From Pseudomonas soli (GTDB lineage: Bacteria > Pseudomonadota > Gammaproteobacteria > Pseudomonadales > Pseudomonadaceae), in the NCBI RefSeq assembly GCF_900110655.1, contig NZ_FOEQ01000007.1:92516-156515 (forward strand): a stretch of 64,000 nt of DNA. Reading direction: 5' to 3'. Under the pieces are notes generated by a model that worked only from the letters and a program-made list of their open reading frames with translations, made no database searches and was not told where the DNA came from. The position numbers and the translations under genes are program-made. Positions 8,892-17,739 of this stretch are shown piece by piece. Each line of letters begins with the position of its first letter. The stretch's first letter is position 1.

Positions 8892-9836
8892 ATGCGATCG
8901 ATCAGCCCCTACCTCGACACCGACTTTTCATTCGATAGCCCCGGGTCACTCGCTGATGCTGGTGTACTGGATGCGAGCAGCGCGCGAGTGATGGGTAGCG
9001 CGACCGGCCACTATCGGGCGCAGACGGTACACAGCGGGTTGCAATACTTCGATTGCAACCTGCAGTTTCCAGAGCCGCTGAGGATCGACAAGGTGCTGCC
9101 GCAAAGCCTGTGCATCGTGCAGGTGTTCGACGGGGCGTGGCAGCACACGGTGGACGGAAGGCTCAACAGTTATGCCCCTGGCCAGTTGCACATGCTGAGC
9201 CTGGGTGAAAGCCTGGAGGCGCAGGACCAACTGCCCGCCAACAGTCATGCCCGCATGGCCGGAGTACGTATTGCCGGCGATTACCTGCAAGAGCTGGCCC
9301 GGGAGGACGCGCAGCTCAAGCCCCTGTTGGCACTTGTCGCCGACGGCATGCGCTTCGACCAGCTACCGCAGTGTCCAGCGGTGAGCCGCCTGTTCCGGCA
9401 GCTGTATCTGTCACCCTATACCGGCGGACTCAGGCGCCTGCATTGCGAGAGCCTGAGCTTGGCCATCTTGCTGGAACTGGCCAGCCACCTGATCGGGCAC
9501 AGATCCGCCGAGAAGAGTCAAGACCGGGGGCGCCGCGACCTGGCCATTGAAACGCGCCGCCAGCTCGATGAAAACCTGAACGCACCGCCCACTGCTGCCG
9601 CACTCGCTCGCCAGCTGGGGGTGAGCGAGACCACCTTGCGCCGCGCTTTCAGCCACGAATACGGTCGGTCGCTCTTGCAGTATGTTCGGCAACAGAGAAT
9701 GGAGCTGGCCCGCGCCCTGCTGCTGGAGCGTCGCTGGCAGGTATCGCAGGTTGCCTATCATGTCGGCTACGCCAACCCGGCCAATTTCTGCCATGCCTAC
9801 AAGGCGTATTTTGGGCATTCTCCCGGGGCTGAGTAG
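8892..9836 (+). CDS. AraC-family transcriptional regulator
   Basis: A 314-aa DNA-binding regulator. The C-terminal part (about 215-314) contains the double helix-turn-helix of the AraC family: AALARQLGVSETTLRRAFSH for the first and QVSQVAYHVGYANPANFCHA followed by YKAYFGHSP for the second. The N-terminal 200 residues are unlike the AraC arabinose-binding cupin in obvious motifs and resemble the PchR/siderophore-responsive group in overall length, so the ligand cannot be named. It is transcribed away from the four-gene M48 operon, and the shared 177-bp spacer makes that operon its most likely target. It is followed by a strong bidirectional terminator shared with guaA. Confidence 0.9.
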   Translation: MRSISPYLDTDFSFDSPGSLADAGVLDASSARVMGSATGHYRAQTVHSGLQYFDCNLQFPEPLRIDKVLPQSLCIVQVFDGAWQHTVDGRLNSYAPGQLHMLSLGESLEAQDQLPANSHARMAGVRIAGDYLQELAREDAQLKPLLALVADGMRFDQLPQCPAVSRLFRQLYLSPYTGGLRRLHCESLSLAILLELASHLIGHRSAEKSQDRGRRDLAIETRRQLDENLNAPPTAAALARQLGVSETTLRRAFSHEYGRSLLQYVRQQRMELARALLLERRWQVSQVAYHVGYANPANFCHAYKAYFGHSPGAE

Positions 9837-9854
9837 GGTTCAGCCCCCCCAAAA

Positions 9855-9881
9855 AAACGGGCCTGCAATGCAGGCCCGTTT
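9855..9881. terminator. Bidirectional terminator between the AraC-type gene and guaA
   Basis: A 13-bp perfect dyad (AAACGGGCCTGCA and its complement, one central base) is flanked by an A-run on the left and T-rich sequence on the right. It can end transcription of the convergent AraC-type gene and guaA. Confidence 0.9.
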
Positions 9882-9901
9882 CATTCAACCGCGACTCGGG
9901 A

Positions 9902-11479
9902 TCATTCCCACTCGATGGTCGCTGGCGGCTTGCTCGACACGTCATAGGTGACGCGGGAGATACCGTCGATTTCGTTGATGATACGGCCGCTGACGGTTTC
10001 CAGCAGCTCGTACGGCAGGTGCGCCCAGCGCGCGGTCATGAAGTCCACGGTCTCGACGGCACGCAGGGCCACGACCCAGGCGTAGCGACGGCCGTCGCCG
10101 ACGACGCCGACCGACTTGACCGGCTGGAACACCACGAACGCCTGGCTGGTCTTGTGGTACCAGTCGGCCTTGCGCAGTTCTTCGATGAAGATGTGGTCGG
10201 CGCGACGCAGGATGTCGGCGTATTCCTTCTTCACTTCACCGAGGATACGCACGCCCAGGCCTGGGCCCGGGAACGGGTGGCGGTAGACCATGTCGTACGG
10301 CAGGCCCAGTTCCAGGCCGATCTTGCGCACTTCGTCCTTGAACAGCTCACGCAGTGGCTCGACCAGCTTGAGGTTCATTTCCTCCGGCAGGCCACCGACG
10401 TTGTGGTGCGACTTGATCACGTGAGCCTTGCCGCTCTTGGCGCCGGCCGACTCGATCACGTCGGGGTAGATGGTGCCCTGGGCGAGGAACTGGATGTTCT
10501 CCAGCTTGCTGGCCTCGGCATCGAACACGTCGATGAAGGTGCGGCCGATGATCTTGCGCTTCTTCTCAGGGTCGGCTTCGCCTTGCAGGTTGTCGAGGAA
10601 CTGCTTCTCGGCATCGGCGCGGATCACCTTGACGCCCATGTTCTCCTTGAACATGGCCATCACCTGGTCGCCTTCGTGCAGGCGCAGCAGGCCGTTGTCG
10701 ACGAACACGCAGGTCAGCTGGTCGCCGATGGCGCGGTGCAGCAGCGCGGCAACAACCGAGCTGTCGACGCCGCCGGACAGGCCCAGCAGAACGTTGGCCG
10801 AACCAACCTGTGCACGTACCTGGGCAATGGCGTCCTCGACGATGTTCGAAGCGGTCCACAGGGCTTCACAGCCGCAGATGTCCTGGACGAAGCGCGACAG
10901 GATACGGCCGCCTTGCTTGGTGTGGGTCACTTCCGGGTGGAACTGCACGCCGTAGTAGCCCAGGGCATCGTCGTACATGCCGGCGATCGGGCAGCTCGGG
11001 GTGCTGGCCAGCACGCTGAAGTTGCCTGGCATCTGGGTGACCTTGTCGCCGTGGCTCATCCACACGTCCAGGCCCAGCACGCCGTCATCGTCGACATGGT
11101 CTTCGATGCCGTCGAGCAGGCGGCTCTTGCCGACCACGTCGACGCGGGCGTAGCCGAACTCGCGCAGGTCGGAACCTTCGACCTTGCCGCCCATCTGCTC
11201 GGCCATGGTCTGCATGCCGTAGCAGATGCCCAGCACCGGGACCTTCAGGTCGAACACGGCCTGCGGCGCGCGCGGGCTGTTGGCCTCGTGGACCGACTCG
11301 GGGCCACCGGCCAGGATGATGCCGCGCGGGTTGAATTCGCGGATCGCTTCATCGTCCATGTCGAACGGGTGCAGCTCGCAATACACACCGATCTCGCGCA
11401 CGCGGCGGGCGATCAGCTGGGTGTACTGGGAACCGAAATCGAGGATCAGGATACGGTGAGCGTGAATGTCGAGGGCCAT
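9902..11479 (-). CDS. guaA: GMP synthase (glutamine-hydrolysing)
   Basis: GuaA aminates XMP to GMP with glutamine and ATP in the cytoplasm. The 525-aa protein shows a class I glutaminase domain first, with the nucleophile Cys86 in GICYGMQ and the HPEVTHT partner segment, then the ATP pyrophosphatase PP-loop LSGGVDSSVVAA near residue 235 and a C-terminal dimerisation domain ending PPATIEWE. The length equals that of the E. coli enzyme. It lies 77 bp behind guaB on the same strand, and the pair forms the usual guaBA operon turning IMP into GMP. It ends at the strong hairpin terminator at 9855-9881. Confidence 0.98.
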   Translation of the reverse strand: MALDIHAHRILILDFGSQYTQLIARRVREIGVYCELHPFDMDDEAIREFNPRGIILAGGPESVHEANSPRAPQAVFDLKVPVLGICYGMQTMAEQMGGKVEGSDLREFGYARVDVVGKSRLLDGIEDHVDDDGVLGLDVWMSHGDKVTQMPGNFSVLASTPSCPIAGMYDDALGYYGVQFHPEVTHTKQGGRILSRFVQDICGCEALWTASNIVEDAIAQVRAQVGSANVLLGLSGGVDSSVVAALLHRAIGDQLTCVFVDNGLLRLHEGDQVMAMFKENMGVKVIRADAEKQFLDNLQGEADPEKKRKIIGRTFIDVFDAEASKLENIQFLAQGTIYPDVIESAGAKSGKAHVIKSHHNVGGLPEEMNLKLVEPLRELFKDEVRKIGLELGLPYDMVYRHPFPGPGLGVRILGEVKKEYADILRRADHIFIEELRKADWYHKTSQAFVVFQPVKSVGVVGDGRRYAWVVALRAVETVDFMTARWAHLPYELLETVSGRIINEIDGISRVTYDVSSKPPATIEWE

Positions 11480-11556
11480 GACTCAATCTCGTCAGTGGAA
11501 ATCGGAAACGACGCGGGGCTGTGTATGACAGCCCCGTTCGGTAATTGCTGGAAGCC

Positions 11557-13026
11557 TCAGCCTACGCGGTAGTTAGGGGCTTCCTTGGTGATCTGCACGT
11601 CATGCACGTGGGACTCGGCCATGCCGGCACCGGTGATGCGCACGAACTCCGGCTTGGTACGCATCTCTTCGATGGTCGCGCTGCCGGTGTAGCCCATGGA
11701 CGAACGCAGGCCGCCCATCAGCTGGTGGATGATCGCGGCCAGGGCGCCTTTGTACGGCACGCGACCTTCGATACCTTCCGGCACCAGCTTCTCGGCGCCG
11801 GCCGAGGAGTCCTGGAAGTAACGGTCGGACGAGCCTTGCGCCTGCGCCATGGCACCCAGCGAGCCCATGCCACGGTAGGCCTTGTAGGAACGACCCTGGA
11901 ACAGTTCGACTTCACCCGGTGCTTCTTCGGTACCGGCGAACATCGAACCCATCATCACGCAGGAAGCACCGGCGACGATGGCCTTGGACAGGTCACCCGA
12001 GAAACGGATGCCGCCGTCGGCGATCAGTGGCACGCCAGTGCCTTCCAGTGCGGCGGCGACATTGGCGATGGCGCTGATCTGCGGCACGCCGACACCGGCG
12101 ACGATACGGGTGGTGCAGATCGAGCCTGGGCCGATACCGACCTTGACCGCGTCGGCACCGGCTTCGGCCAGGGCCTTGGCGGCAGCGCCAGTGGCGATGT
12201 TGCCGCCGATCACCTGCACTTGCGGGTAGGTCTCTTTGACCCAGCGAACGCGGTCGATCACGCCTTTGGAGTGACCGTGGGCGGTGTCGACGACAACCAC
12301 GTCAACGCCGGCGGCTACCAGGGCGGCAACACGCTCGCCGGTGTCCTTGCCGGTGCCGACCGCGGCGCCCACGCGCAGACGACCCTGGTCGTCCTTGCTG
12401 GCCAGCGGGTAGGCCTTGGCTTTCTCGATGTCCTTGACGGTCATCATGCCCTTGAGGGCGAACTTGTCGTCGACGATCAGGACTTTTTCCAGGCGGTGCT
12501 TGTGCAGCAGCTCGCGGACTTCGTTCTTGTCGGCGCCTTCGCGGACGGTGACCAGACGCTCTTTGGGGGTCATCACGTCGCGGACCTTGGCGTCCAGGCG
12601 GGTTTCGAAGCGCACGTCGCGGGAAGTGACGATGCCGACCAGGTCACCGTTTTCCAGCACCGGAACACCGGAGATGTTGTTCAGCCGGGTCAGGTCGAAC
12701 AGGTCGCGCACGGTGGCGTCGGCGTCGATGGTGATCGGGTCCTTGACCACGCCAGCCTCGAACTTCTTGACCTTGCGTACTTCGCCGGCCTGCTGCTCGA
12801 TGGTCATGTTCTTGTGGATGATGCCGATGCCGCCTTCCTGGGCCATGGCGATGGCCAGGCGCGCTTCGGTCACGGTATCCATGGCGGCGGAGACCAGGGG
12901 AATGTTCAGCTCGATGCCACGAGTCAAACGGGTCTTGAGACTGACTTCATTGGGCAGTACCTCGGAGTAGCCAGGTACAAGGAGGATATCGTCGAAGGTC
13001 AGGGCTTCTTGGCTGATACGCAGCAT
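11557..13026 (-). CDS. guaB: Inosine-5'-monophosphate dehydrogenase
   Basis: GuaB oxidises IMP to XMP with NAD, the committed step to guanine nucleotides. The start is the ATG at 13026 (MLRISQEALTFDD); the frame is open 22 codons further but those residues are foreign to the family, and a GGGAGG-like ribosome site precedes 13026. The 489-aa enzyme has the (beta/alpha)8 core interrupted by two CBS domains (about 95-200), the catalytic cysteine loop GPGSICTTRIVAG around residue 305, and the flap region RYFQDSSAGAEKLVPEGIEG near 400-420. First gene of the guaBA operon. Confidence 0.98.
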   Translation of the reverse strand: MLRISQEALTFDDILLVPGYSEVLPNEVSLKTRLTRGIELNIPLVSAAMDTVTEARLAIAMAQEGGIGIIHKNMTIEQQAGEVRKVKKFEAGVVKDPITIDADATVRDLFDLTRLNNISGVPVLENGDLVGIVTSRDVRFETRLDAKVRDVMTPKERLVTVREGADKNEVRELLHKHRLEKVLIVDDKFALKGMMTVKDIEKAKAYPLASKDDQGRLRVGAAVGTGKDTGERVAALVAAGVDVVVVDTAHGHSKGVIDRVRWVKETYPQVQVIGGNIATGAAAKALAEAGADAVKVGIGPGSICTTRIVAGVGVPQISAIANVAAALEGTGVPLIADGGIRFSGDLSKAIVAGASCVMMGSMFAGTEEAPGEVELFQGRSYKAYRGMGSLGAMAQAQGSSDRYFQDSSAGAEKLVPEGIEGRVPYKGALAAIIHQLMGGLRSSMGYTGSATIEEMRTKPEFVRITGAGMAESHVHDVQITKEAPNYRVG

Positions 13027-13112
13027 CGCGGGGGCTCCCGGGAGGGAAAAATGGAAGCGCGCCATTATACCCATCCATGGCGCGCCGCTCAATGCAAAAT
13101 AAGGGCCTTCGG

Positions 13113-13670
13113 TCAGCCTTGCGGCAGTTTTACCTGCACCACCGCCACTGGCTGGTCCAGCCAGTCGGCAAAGCTGTCGAGGAAGGCCTGGGTAAACCCG
13201 GCCTCGCCCCAGTTATTGAAGATGAACCCCAGGTTGGAAAAGGCACACGGCTGCAAATAGAGAAAGCCATTGATGTCGTCTTCGAAGCCGCACAGCGGGC
13301 AGGTGAAGTTGTCACTCACCCCCGGCATCCACTCCTCCAGGCTCTCGAACAGCGGCTCGCCGACCTCGCGCCGGCACTCCGGGCAACCGGCTTCTTCGAG
13401 AAAACCGTCGGTGGGGGTGTAGATGCAACGCTTGAGCATTACCTCCAGGCCGTTGACCTGCTCGCCGAACGGCAACTTCTCGGGATGCAGGGCCACCTTG
13501 CGCGCCCCCTCCGCCAGGGCATGGCCCATGCGGTTGCCGGTGCGCCCACAGGTGCTCAACTGTTCCTCGACGATTTTTTCGCGCACCAACCAGCGCAGGA
13601 TGGCGCGGGCGCGGGCCTCATGGACGGGCACGGTGGACAGTTTGGGGACGATGATGCTCTGGGTATTCAT
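13113..13670 (-). CDS. Conserved protein with cysteine-pair (zinc-ribbon-like) motifs
   Basis: A 185-aa cytoplasmic protein of unknown function that has Pseudomonas relatives as I recall them. Two cysteine pairs stand out: GCPECRRE near residues 95-101 and FTCPLCGFEDD near 122-132, spaced as in a zinc ribbon; a further CGRTGNR lies near 41. The N-terminal third (HEARARAILRWLVREKIVEE) is helical and charged. No catalytic motif was recognised. It is transcribed in the same direction as guaB but upstream of it, with 86 bp between them, so co-transcription is possible. Some databases attach a sugar-transport ATPase name to such proteins, but there is no Walker motif here to justify it. Confidence 0.75.
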   Translation of the reverse strand: MNTQSIIVPKLSTVPVHEARARAILRWLVREKIVEEQLSTCGRTGNRMGHALAEGARKVALHPEKLPFGEQVNGLEVMLKRCIYTPTDGFLEEAGCPECRREVGEPLFESLEEWMPGVSDNFTCPLCGFEDDINGFLYLQPCAFSNLGFIFNNWGEAGFTQAFLDSFADWLDQPVAVVQVKLPQG

Positions 13671-13720
13671 GGGTGAGGCGGGCCTGCGGACTGCGGTAAT
13701 GGCGCAATTCTAGCGCCTGC

Positions 13721-14476
13721 TCAGGCGCTCAGATAGCGACCGATCAAGGCCAGGCCGCTGGCCAGGACCAACCAGGTGACCAGGCGGATGAAGGCCTCGC
13801 GAGACAGGTTCAAGGTCAGTCGCCTCCCCAACCAGGTGCCCGCGAACATCACCGGCAGCAGGCAGGCGGCGAGCAGCAACAGGCTGGTATCGGCATACAC
13901 CCCGGCGACCAGGAACAGCGACAGGCGCACCACCGTGCTGCAGCTGATCAGCGCGACCTGGGTCGCGCGCACCTGTTCCTTGGCCTCCAGGCGGGCACTT
14001 AGGTAGATCGCGTAGAGGAATCCACCACTGCCGAACAAGGCGCCGAACAACCCGCCCACCGTGCCCATGGGCACCGCCCAGGCGCCCGACAGGCTAGCCG
14101 GGCGTACCTTGACCGCCAGGCCATAGACCGCATAGGCGGTCACGAAGATACCCATCAGCAACAGCAACACATCGGACTTGAGCCGCAGCAGGAACACCAC
14201 GCCCAGGGTGCAACCCACCGCCATGAACGGCAGCAGGCGCAGCAACTCGCCGCGCACCACATCGCGCCGCGACGGCAGCAGGTTGCCGAAGGCTGCGACG
14301 AAATCCAGCAGCACCAGCAACGGAATGATCCGTGACAACGGCATGAAATGGATCAGCACGGGGCCGGCGACCAGCGCAGTGCCGAAACCGGCAATACCGA
14401 AGACGATATAGGCCACCCCCACTCCCAGCAGGATGGGCAGCCAGTCGAACGTGGAAAACGACAGTTGAGCGAGCAT
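13721..14476 (-). CDS. TauE/SafE-family membrane permease
   Basis: A 251-aa integral membrane protein with about eight hydrophobic segments and the family's glycine-rich repeats: GIAGFGTALVAGP near residue 28-40 and GLFGALFGSGGFLYAIYLS near 140-160. The TauE/SafE family exports sulfite, sulfonates or related organic anions across the inner membrane; the actual substrate cannot be read from the sequence. The ATG at 14476 lies 97 bp from a divergent LysR-type gene, and the usual reading of such a pair is that the regulator controls the permease. The upstream spacer holds a CTAAT-N13-ATTAG dyad that could be the regulator's site. Confidence 0.88.
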   Translation of the reverse strand: MLAQLSFSTFDWLPILLGVGVAYIVFGIAGFGTALVAGPVLIHFMPLSRIIPLLVLLDFVAAFGNLLPSRRDVVRGELLRLLPFMAVGCTLGVVFLLRLKSDVLLLLMGIFVTAYAVYGLAVKVRPASLSGAWAVPMGTVGGLFGALFGSGGFLYAIYLSARLEAKEQVRATQVALISCSTVVRLSLFLVAGVYADTSLLLLAACLLPVMFAGTWLGRRLTLNLSREAFIRLVTWLVLASGLALIGRYLSA

Positions 14477-14530
14477 CGCGGCAGTTCCCTTGAAGACAAC
14501 TGAAGGTTAGCCAGTGACGAGCCATGCCGA

Positions 14531-14553
14531 CTAATATGCATTTTTGCCATTAG
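14531..14553. promoter_or_regulatory. Candidate LysR-type operator
   Basis: CTAAT at 14531-14535 and ATTAG at 14549-14553 form an interrupted dyad around an AT-rich centre in the 97-bp spacer between the permease gene and the LysR-type gene. The size and place suit a LysR recognition site, but no consensus for this regulator is known to me. Confidence 0.4.
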
Positions 14554-14573
14554 CCATCTCGAAAAGGCATGAC

Positions 14574-15452
14574 ATGACTTCGATCCGCCAGCTGCGCTAC
14601 TTCGTCGAAATCGCCGAGGCCGGCAGTTTCAGCGCCGCCGCCGAGCGGCTGTACATTGCCCAGTCGGCCCTCAGCCGGCAGATCAAGGAGCTTGAGCTTC
14701 ACCTGGGTACCGTCCTGTTCGAACGCACTGCCCGCCAGCCACGGCTGACCGTCGCCGGGCTGGCCTTTCTCGAGCGCGCCCGCCATTTGCTGGCCGACCT
14801 GGACAAGGCCGAGCGCCTGGCCCGGGAAATCGGCCAGGGCCTGCGCGGCAGCCTGCGACTGAACCACTCCAGCACCGTGCCGCTGACCGGCCATTTGCTG
14901 CAGCGCCTCGGCGGCTACCTCGAGAATAATCCCGGCGTTTCCCTGGAGATCGCTCAGCAATCGTCGGAGGCGCAACTGGAGGACATCGCCGAAGGCCGCC
15001 TGGAGATCGGCCTGTTGCGCCTGCCGGTGCTGCGCCAGCATGAAGGCGTGGAGCTGCATGCGCTGTTCGACGAACCCCTGCTGCTGGCAGTGGCGGCGGG
15101 CCACCCACTGGCCACGGCAAGCAGTGTTCGACTGGACCAACTGCGCGAGGAACGTTTCATTTCCATCCCCCATCGCCAGCGTGGCGGCCTGAGCTACCTG
15201 TCGGCGTCGCTGTGCATGAATGCGGGGTTCTTTCCGCAGGCAGCACAGGTGGTATCGCGCAAGACCACGCAACTGCAACTGATCCAGGCCGGGTTCGGGG
15301 TGGCGTTGTTGCCGGCGAGCATGCGCGAGATTGCCCCGCCGGCGGTGCATTTCGTGCCGCTGGACGAGGCGTGCCAAAGTACCGTGGCGCTGGCTTGCCG
15401 GCGGGATGCCGGGGAACTGGTGGGCCAGTTCGTGGCGATCATGCAAGGCTGA
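14574..15452 (+). CDS. LysR-family transcriptional regulator
   Basis: A 292-aa regulator. The ATG at 14574 (MTSIRQLRYFVEIAE) is preferred because the family begins there; the ten-residue upstream extension lies in the promoter region. The N-terminal winged helix-turn-helix (about 1-60) contains AGSFSAAAERLYIAQSALSRQIKELE, here quoted only in its key part SAAAERLYIAQSALSRQ. The effector domain (about 90-290) has the usual two-lobe layout. It is divergent from the TauE/SafE permease, its likely target. The gene ends just before a short REP-like hairpin. Confidence 0.9.
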   Translation: MTSIRQLRYFVEIAEAGSFSAAAERLYIAQSALSRQIKELELHLGTVLFERTARQPRLTVAGLAFLERARHLLADLDKAERLAREIGQGLRGSLRLNHSSTVPLTGHLLQRLGGYLENNPGVSLEIAQQSSEAQLEDIAEGRLEIGLLRLPVLRQHEGVELHALFDEPLLLAVAAGHPLATASSVRLDQLREERFISIPHRQRGGLSYLSASLCMNAGFFPQAAQVVSRKTTQLQLIQAGFGVALLPASMREIAPPAVHFVPLDEACQSTVALACRRDAGELVGQFVAIMQG

Positions 15453-15453
15453 A

Positions 15454-15487
15454 GGCCTCATCGCGGGGCAAGCCCGCGATAGAGGCC
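15454..15487. repeat. REP-type hairpin between the LysR-type gene and xseA
   Basis: ATCGCGGG at 15460-15467 and CCCGCGAT at 15473-15480 flank a five-base loop, and GGCCTC/GAGGCC extends the stem with one bulged base. This is a single P. putida-type REP unit. Confidence 0.8.
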
Positions 15488-15528
15488 GGCACAGACAACC
15501 AGGCCTTCGCTCATTTATGATGCCCACC

Positions 15529-16908
15529 ATGATCAGAGACCCTTTCGAACGACTCGGCCTGGACCGCGAGGTCCTCACCGTCAGCCAGCTCAACGGCCGC
15601 GCCCGCGTGCTGCTCGAGGACGTGTTCCGCAGCGTCTGGGTGGAAGGCGAGATTTCCAACCTCGCCCGCCCGGCCTCCGGCCATATGTATTTCACCCTCA
15701 AGGACAGCGGCGCACAGATCCGCTGCGCGCTGTTCCGGCAGAACGCCGCCCGGGTGCGCCAGGCCCTGCGTGACGGCCTGGCGGTACGGGTGCGCGGCAA
15801 GGTCTCGCTGTTCGAAGGGCGTGGCGACTACCAGCTGATCCTCGATACGGTCGAACCGGCCGGCGACGGTGCCCTGCGCCTGGCGTTCGAGGCGCTGAAG
15901 GAAAAGCTCGGCGCGGAGGGGCTGTTCAGCACCGAACGCAAGAAGCCGCTACCGGCGCACCCGCAACGCATCGGCATCATCACCTCGCCCACCGGCGCGG
16001 TGATTCGCGACATCATCAGTGTGTTTGGCCGCCGTGCGCCGCAGGTCGAGTTGAACCTGATCCCCACCGCGGTGCAGGGCCGCGAGGCGATCAGCCAGAT
16101 CGTCCGCGCCCTGCAGATGGCCGATCGGCAAGGCTTCGACGCGCTGATCCTGGCCCGTGGCGGTGGCTCGCTGGAAGACCTCTGGTGCTTCAACGAAGAG
16201 GCCGTGGCCCGCGCCGTGGCCGCCTGCGTCACGCCCATCGTCAGCGCCGTGGGCCATGAGACCGACGTGTCGATCAGCGATTTCGTCGCCGATGTGCGCG
16301 CACCCACACCGTCCGCCGCCGCCGAGCTGCTCGCCCCCGACAGCAGCGGCCTGCAGCAGCGCCTTGACGGCCTGCAACGGCGCCTGCTGCTGCGCATGCA
16401 GAACCGCCTGGCCCACGACCGCCTGCGCCTCGACGGGCTGGCCCGACGCCTGCGCCACCCCGGCGAGCGCCTGCGCCAGCAAGCCCAGCGCCTGGACGAC
16501 CTGGACATGCGCCTGCGCCGCGCCTTCATGCTCGACATGAACCAGCGCCAGCAACGCCTCGGCCGCCTCGACACGCGCCTGGCCGCGCAACATCCGGGGC
16601 GCAGCCTGAAACTGCTCAAGCAGCGCCTGGACAGCCTCGCCGAACGCCTGCCGCGGGCCATGCGCGACGTGCTCAAGGACCGCCGCCAGCGCTTCCAGGC
16701 ACAGTTGCAGACCCTGCAGGTGGTCAGCCCGCTGGCCACCCTCGCCCGCGGCTACAGCATCCTCCTGGATGAGCGCGGCCAGGCCATCCGCAGCGCCGCG
16801 CAAACCCACAACGGCCAACGCCTGACCGCCCGCCTCAACGAAGGCGAGCTCAAGGTGCGGGTCGAGGACAACCACCAGACCCCGGTCACCCTCTCGCTAC
16901 TGGACTGA
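15529..16908 (+). CDS. xseA: Exodeoxyribonuclease VII large subunit
   Basis: XseA with XseB degrades single-stranded DNA to oligonucleotides. The start at 15529 (MIRDPFERLGLDREVL) gives 459 aa, the family's normal length; two further ATGs at 15517 and 15520 are four and three codons upstream and cannot be fully excluded because no strong ribosome site marks either. An N-terminal OB fold (about 20-115, VEGEISNLARPASGHMYF) is followed by the catalytic domain with IGIITSPTGAVIRDI, LARGGGSLEDLWCFN and SAVGHETDVSISDFVAD, then a long Leu/Arg-rich coiled coil (about 265-400). The M23 peptidase gene follows after three bases, implying co-transcription. Confidence 0.96.
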   Translation: MIRDPFERLGLDREVLTVSQLNGRARVLLEDVFRSVWVEGEISNLARPASGHMYFTLKDSGAQIRCALFRQNAARVRQALRDGLAVRVRGKVSLFEGRGDYQLILDTVEPAGDGALRLAFEALKEKLGAEGLFSTERKKPLPAHPQRIGIITSPTGAVIRDIISVFGRRAPQVELNLIPTAVQGREAISQIVRALQMADRQGFDALILARGGGSLEDLWCFNEEAVARAVAACVTPIVSAVGHETDVSISDFVADVRAPTPSAAAELLAPDSSGLQQRLDGLQRRLLLRMQNRLAHDRLRLDGLARRLRHPGERLRQQAQRLDDLDMRLRRAFMLDMNQRQQRLGRLDTRLAAQHPGRSLKLLKQRLDSLAERLPRAMRDVLKDRRQRFQAQLQTLQVVSPLATLARGYSILLDERGQAIRSAAQTHNGQRLTARLNEGELKVRVEDNHQTPVTLSLLD

Positions 16909-16911
16909 CAC

Positions 16912-17739
16912 ATGCCACGCCTGTTCGCGCCCCTGCTTGCCCTTGCCCTGCTGCTGCCGGTCACGGCCGCCCACGCCAGCTACATCACCCGCGCCCTCAA
17001 CAAGCCCGTGCCCGGCGGCGTGGCGGTGGTCGACCTGGGCCCGGCCGCCAGCGCCCCGACCGCGCGCTTCGATGGCAAACCGGTATTGGTGGTCAGGGAG
17101 CAGGACAACTGGCTGGCCATCGTCGGTATTCCACTGACGCAAAAGCCCGGCAGTGCCGTGCTGACCCAGGGTGGGCGCAACATTCCTTTCAGTGTCGGCA
17201 GCAAGAAGTACCCCGAGCAGCACATCACCTTGAAGAACAAGCGCCAGGTCAACCCTGAACCGCAGGACCTCAAGCGCATCGACCGCGAACTGGCCGAGCA
17301 GATAAAGGCCTACCGCAGTTTCAGCCCTGCGCTTCCGAGCAACCTGATCCTCGACAAGCCGGTCAACGGCCCGCTGTCGAGCAAGTTCGGCGTGCGCCGC
17401 TTCTTCAATGGCGAGGAACGCAACCCCCATGCCGGCCTGGACTTCGCCGTGCCCGCCGGCACGCCGATCAAGACCCCGGCCAATGGCAAGGTGATCCTGG
17501 TGGGCGACTACTTCTTCAATGGCCGCACGGTGTTCGTCGACCATGGGCAAGGCTTCATCAGCATGTTCTGCCACATGTCGAAGATCGACGTGAAGCCGGG
17601 CCAGGCGCTGCGCCGTGGCGAGGTGGTGGGCCGCGTGGGCTCCACTGGCCGGGCCACCGGCCCGCACATGCACTGGAACGTCAGCCTCAACGATGCGCGG
17701 GTGGATCCGGCGATCTTCATCGGCGCGTTCCAGCCCTGA
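16912..17739 (+). CDS. Periplasmic M23-family (LytM) peptidase
   Basis: A 275-aa exported metallopeptidase or LytM-fold activator. A signal peptide (MPRLFAPLLALALLLPVTAA, cleavage near HA-S at 23) precedes a linker region and the M23 domain (about 150-270). The zinc-site residues are intact: HAGLD (HxxxD) near residue 174-178 and GPHMHW (HxH) near 248-253, so peptidoglycan endopeptidase activity is plausible. It begins three bases after the xseA stop and probably shares its mRNA. It ends just before a degenerate REP sequence. Confidence 0.9.
   Translation: MPRLFAPLLALALLLPVTAAHASYITRALNKPVPGGVAVVDLGPAASAPTARFDGKPVLVVREQDNWLAIVGIPLTQKPGSAVLTQGGRNIPFSVGSKKYPEQHITLKNKRQVNPEPQDLKRIDRELAEQIKAYRSFSPALPSNLILDKPVNGPLSSKFGVRRFFNGEERNPHAGLDFAVPAGTPIKTPANGKVILVGDYFFNGRTVFVDHGQGFISMFCHMSKIDVKPGQALRRGEVVGRVGSTGRATGPHMHWNVSLNDARVDPAIFIGAFQP

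Noticed and set aside
9841..9860. Homopolymer C and A runs after the AraC-type gene as a possible slippage site
   Set aside because: They lie outside coding sequence, and the A-run is explained by the bidirectional terminator.
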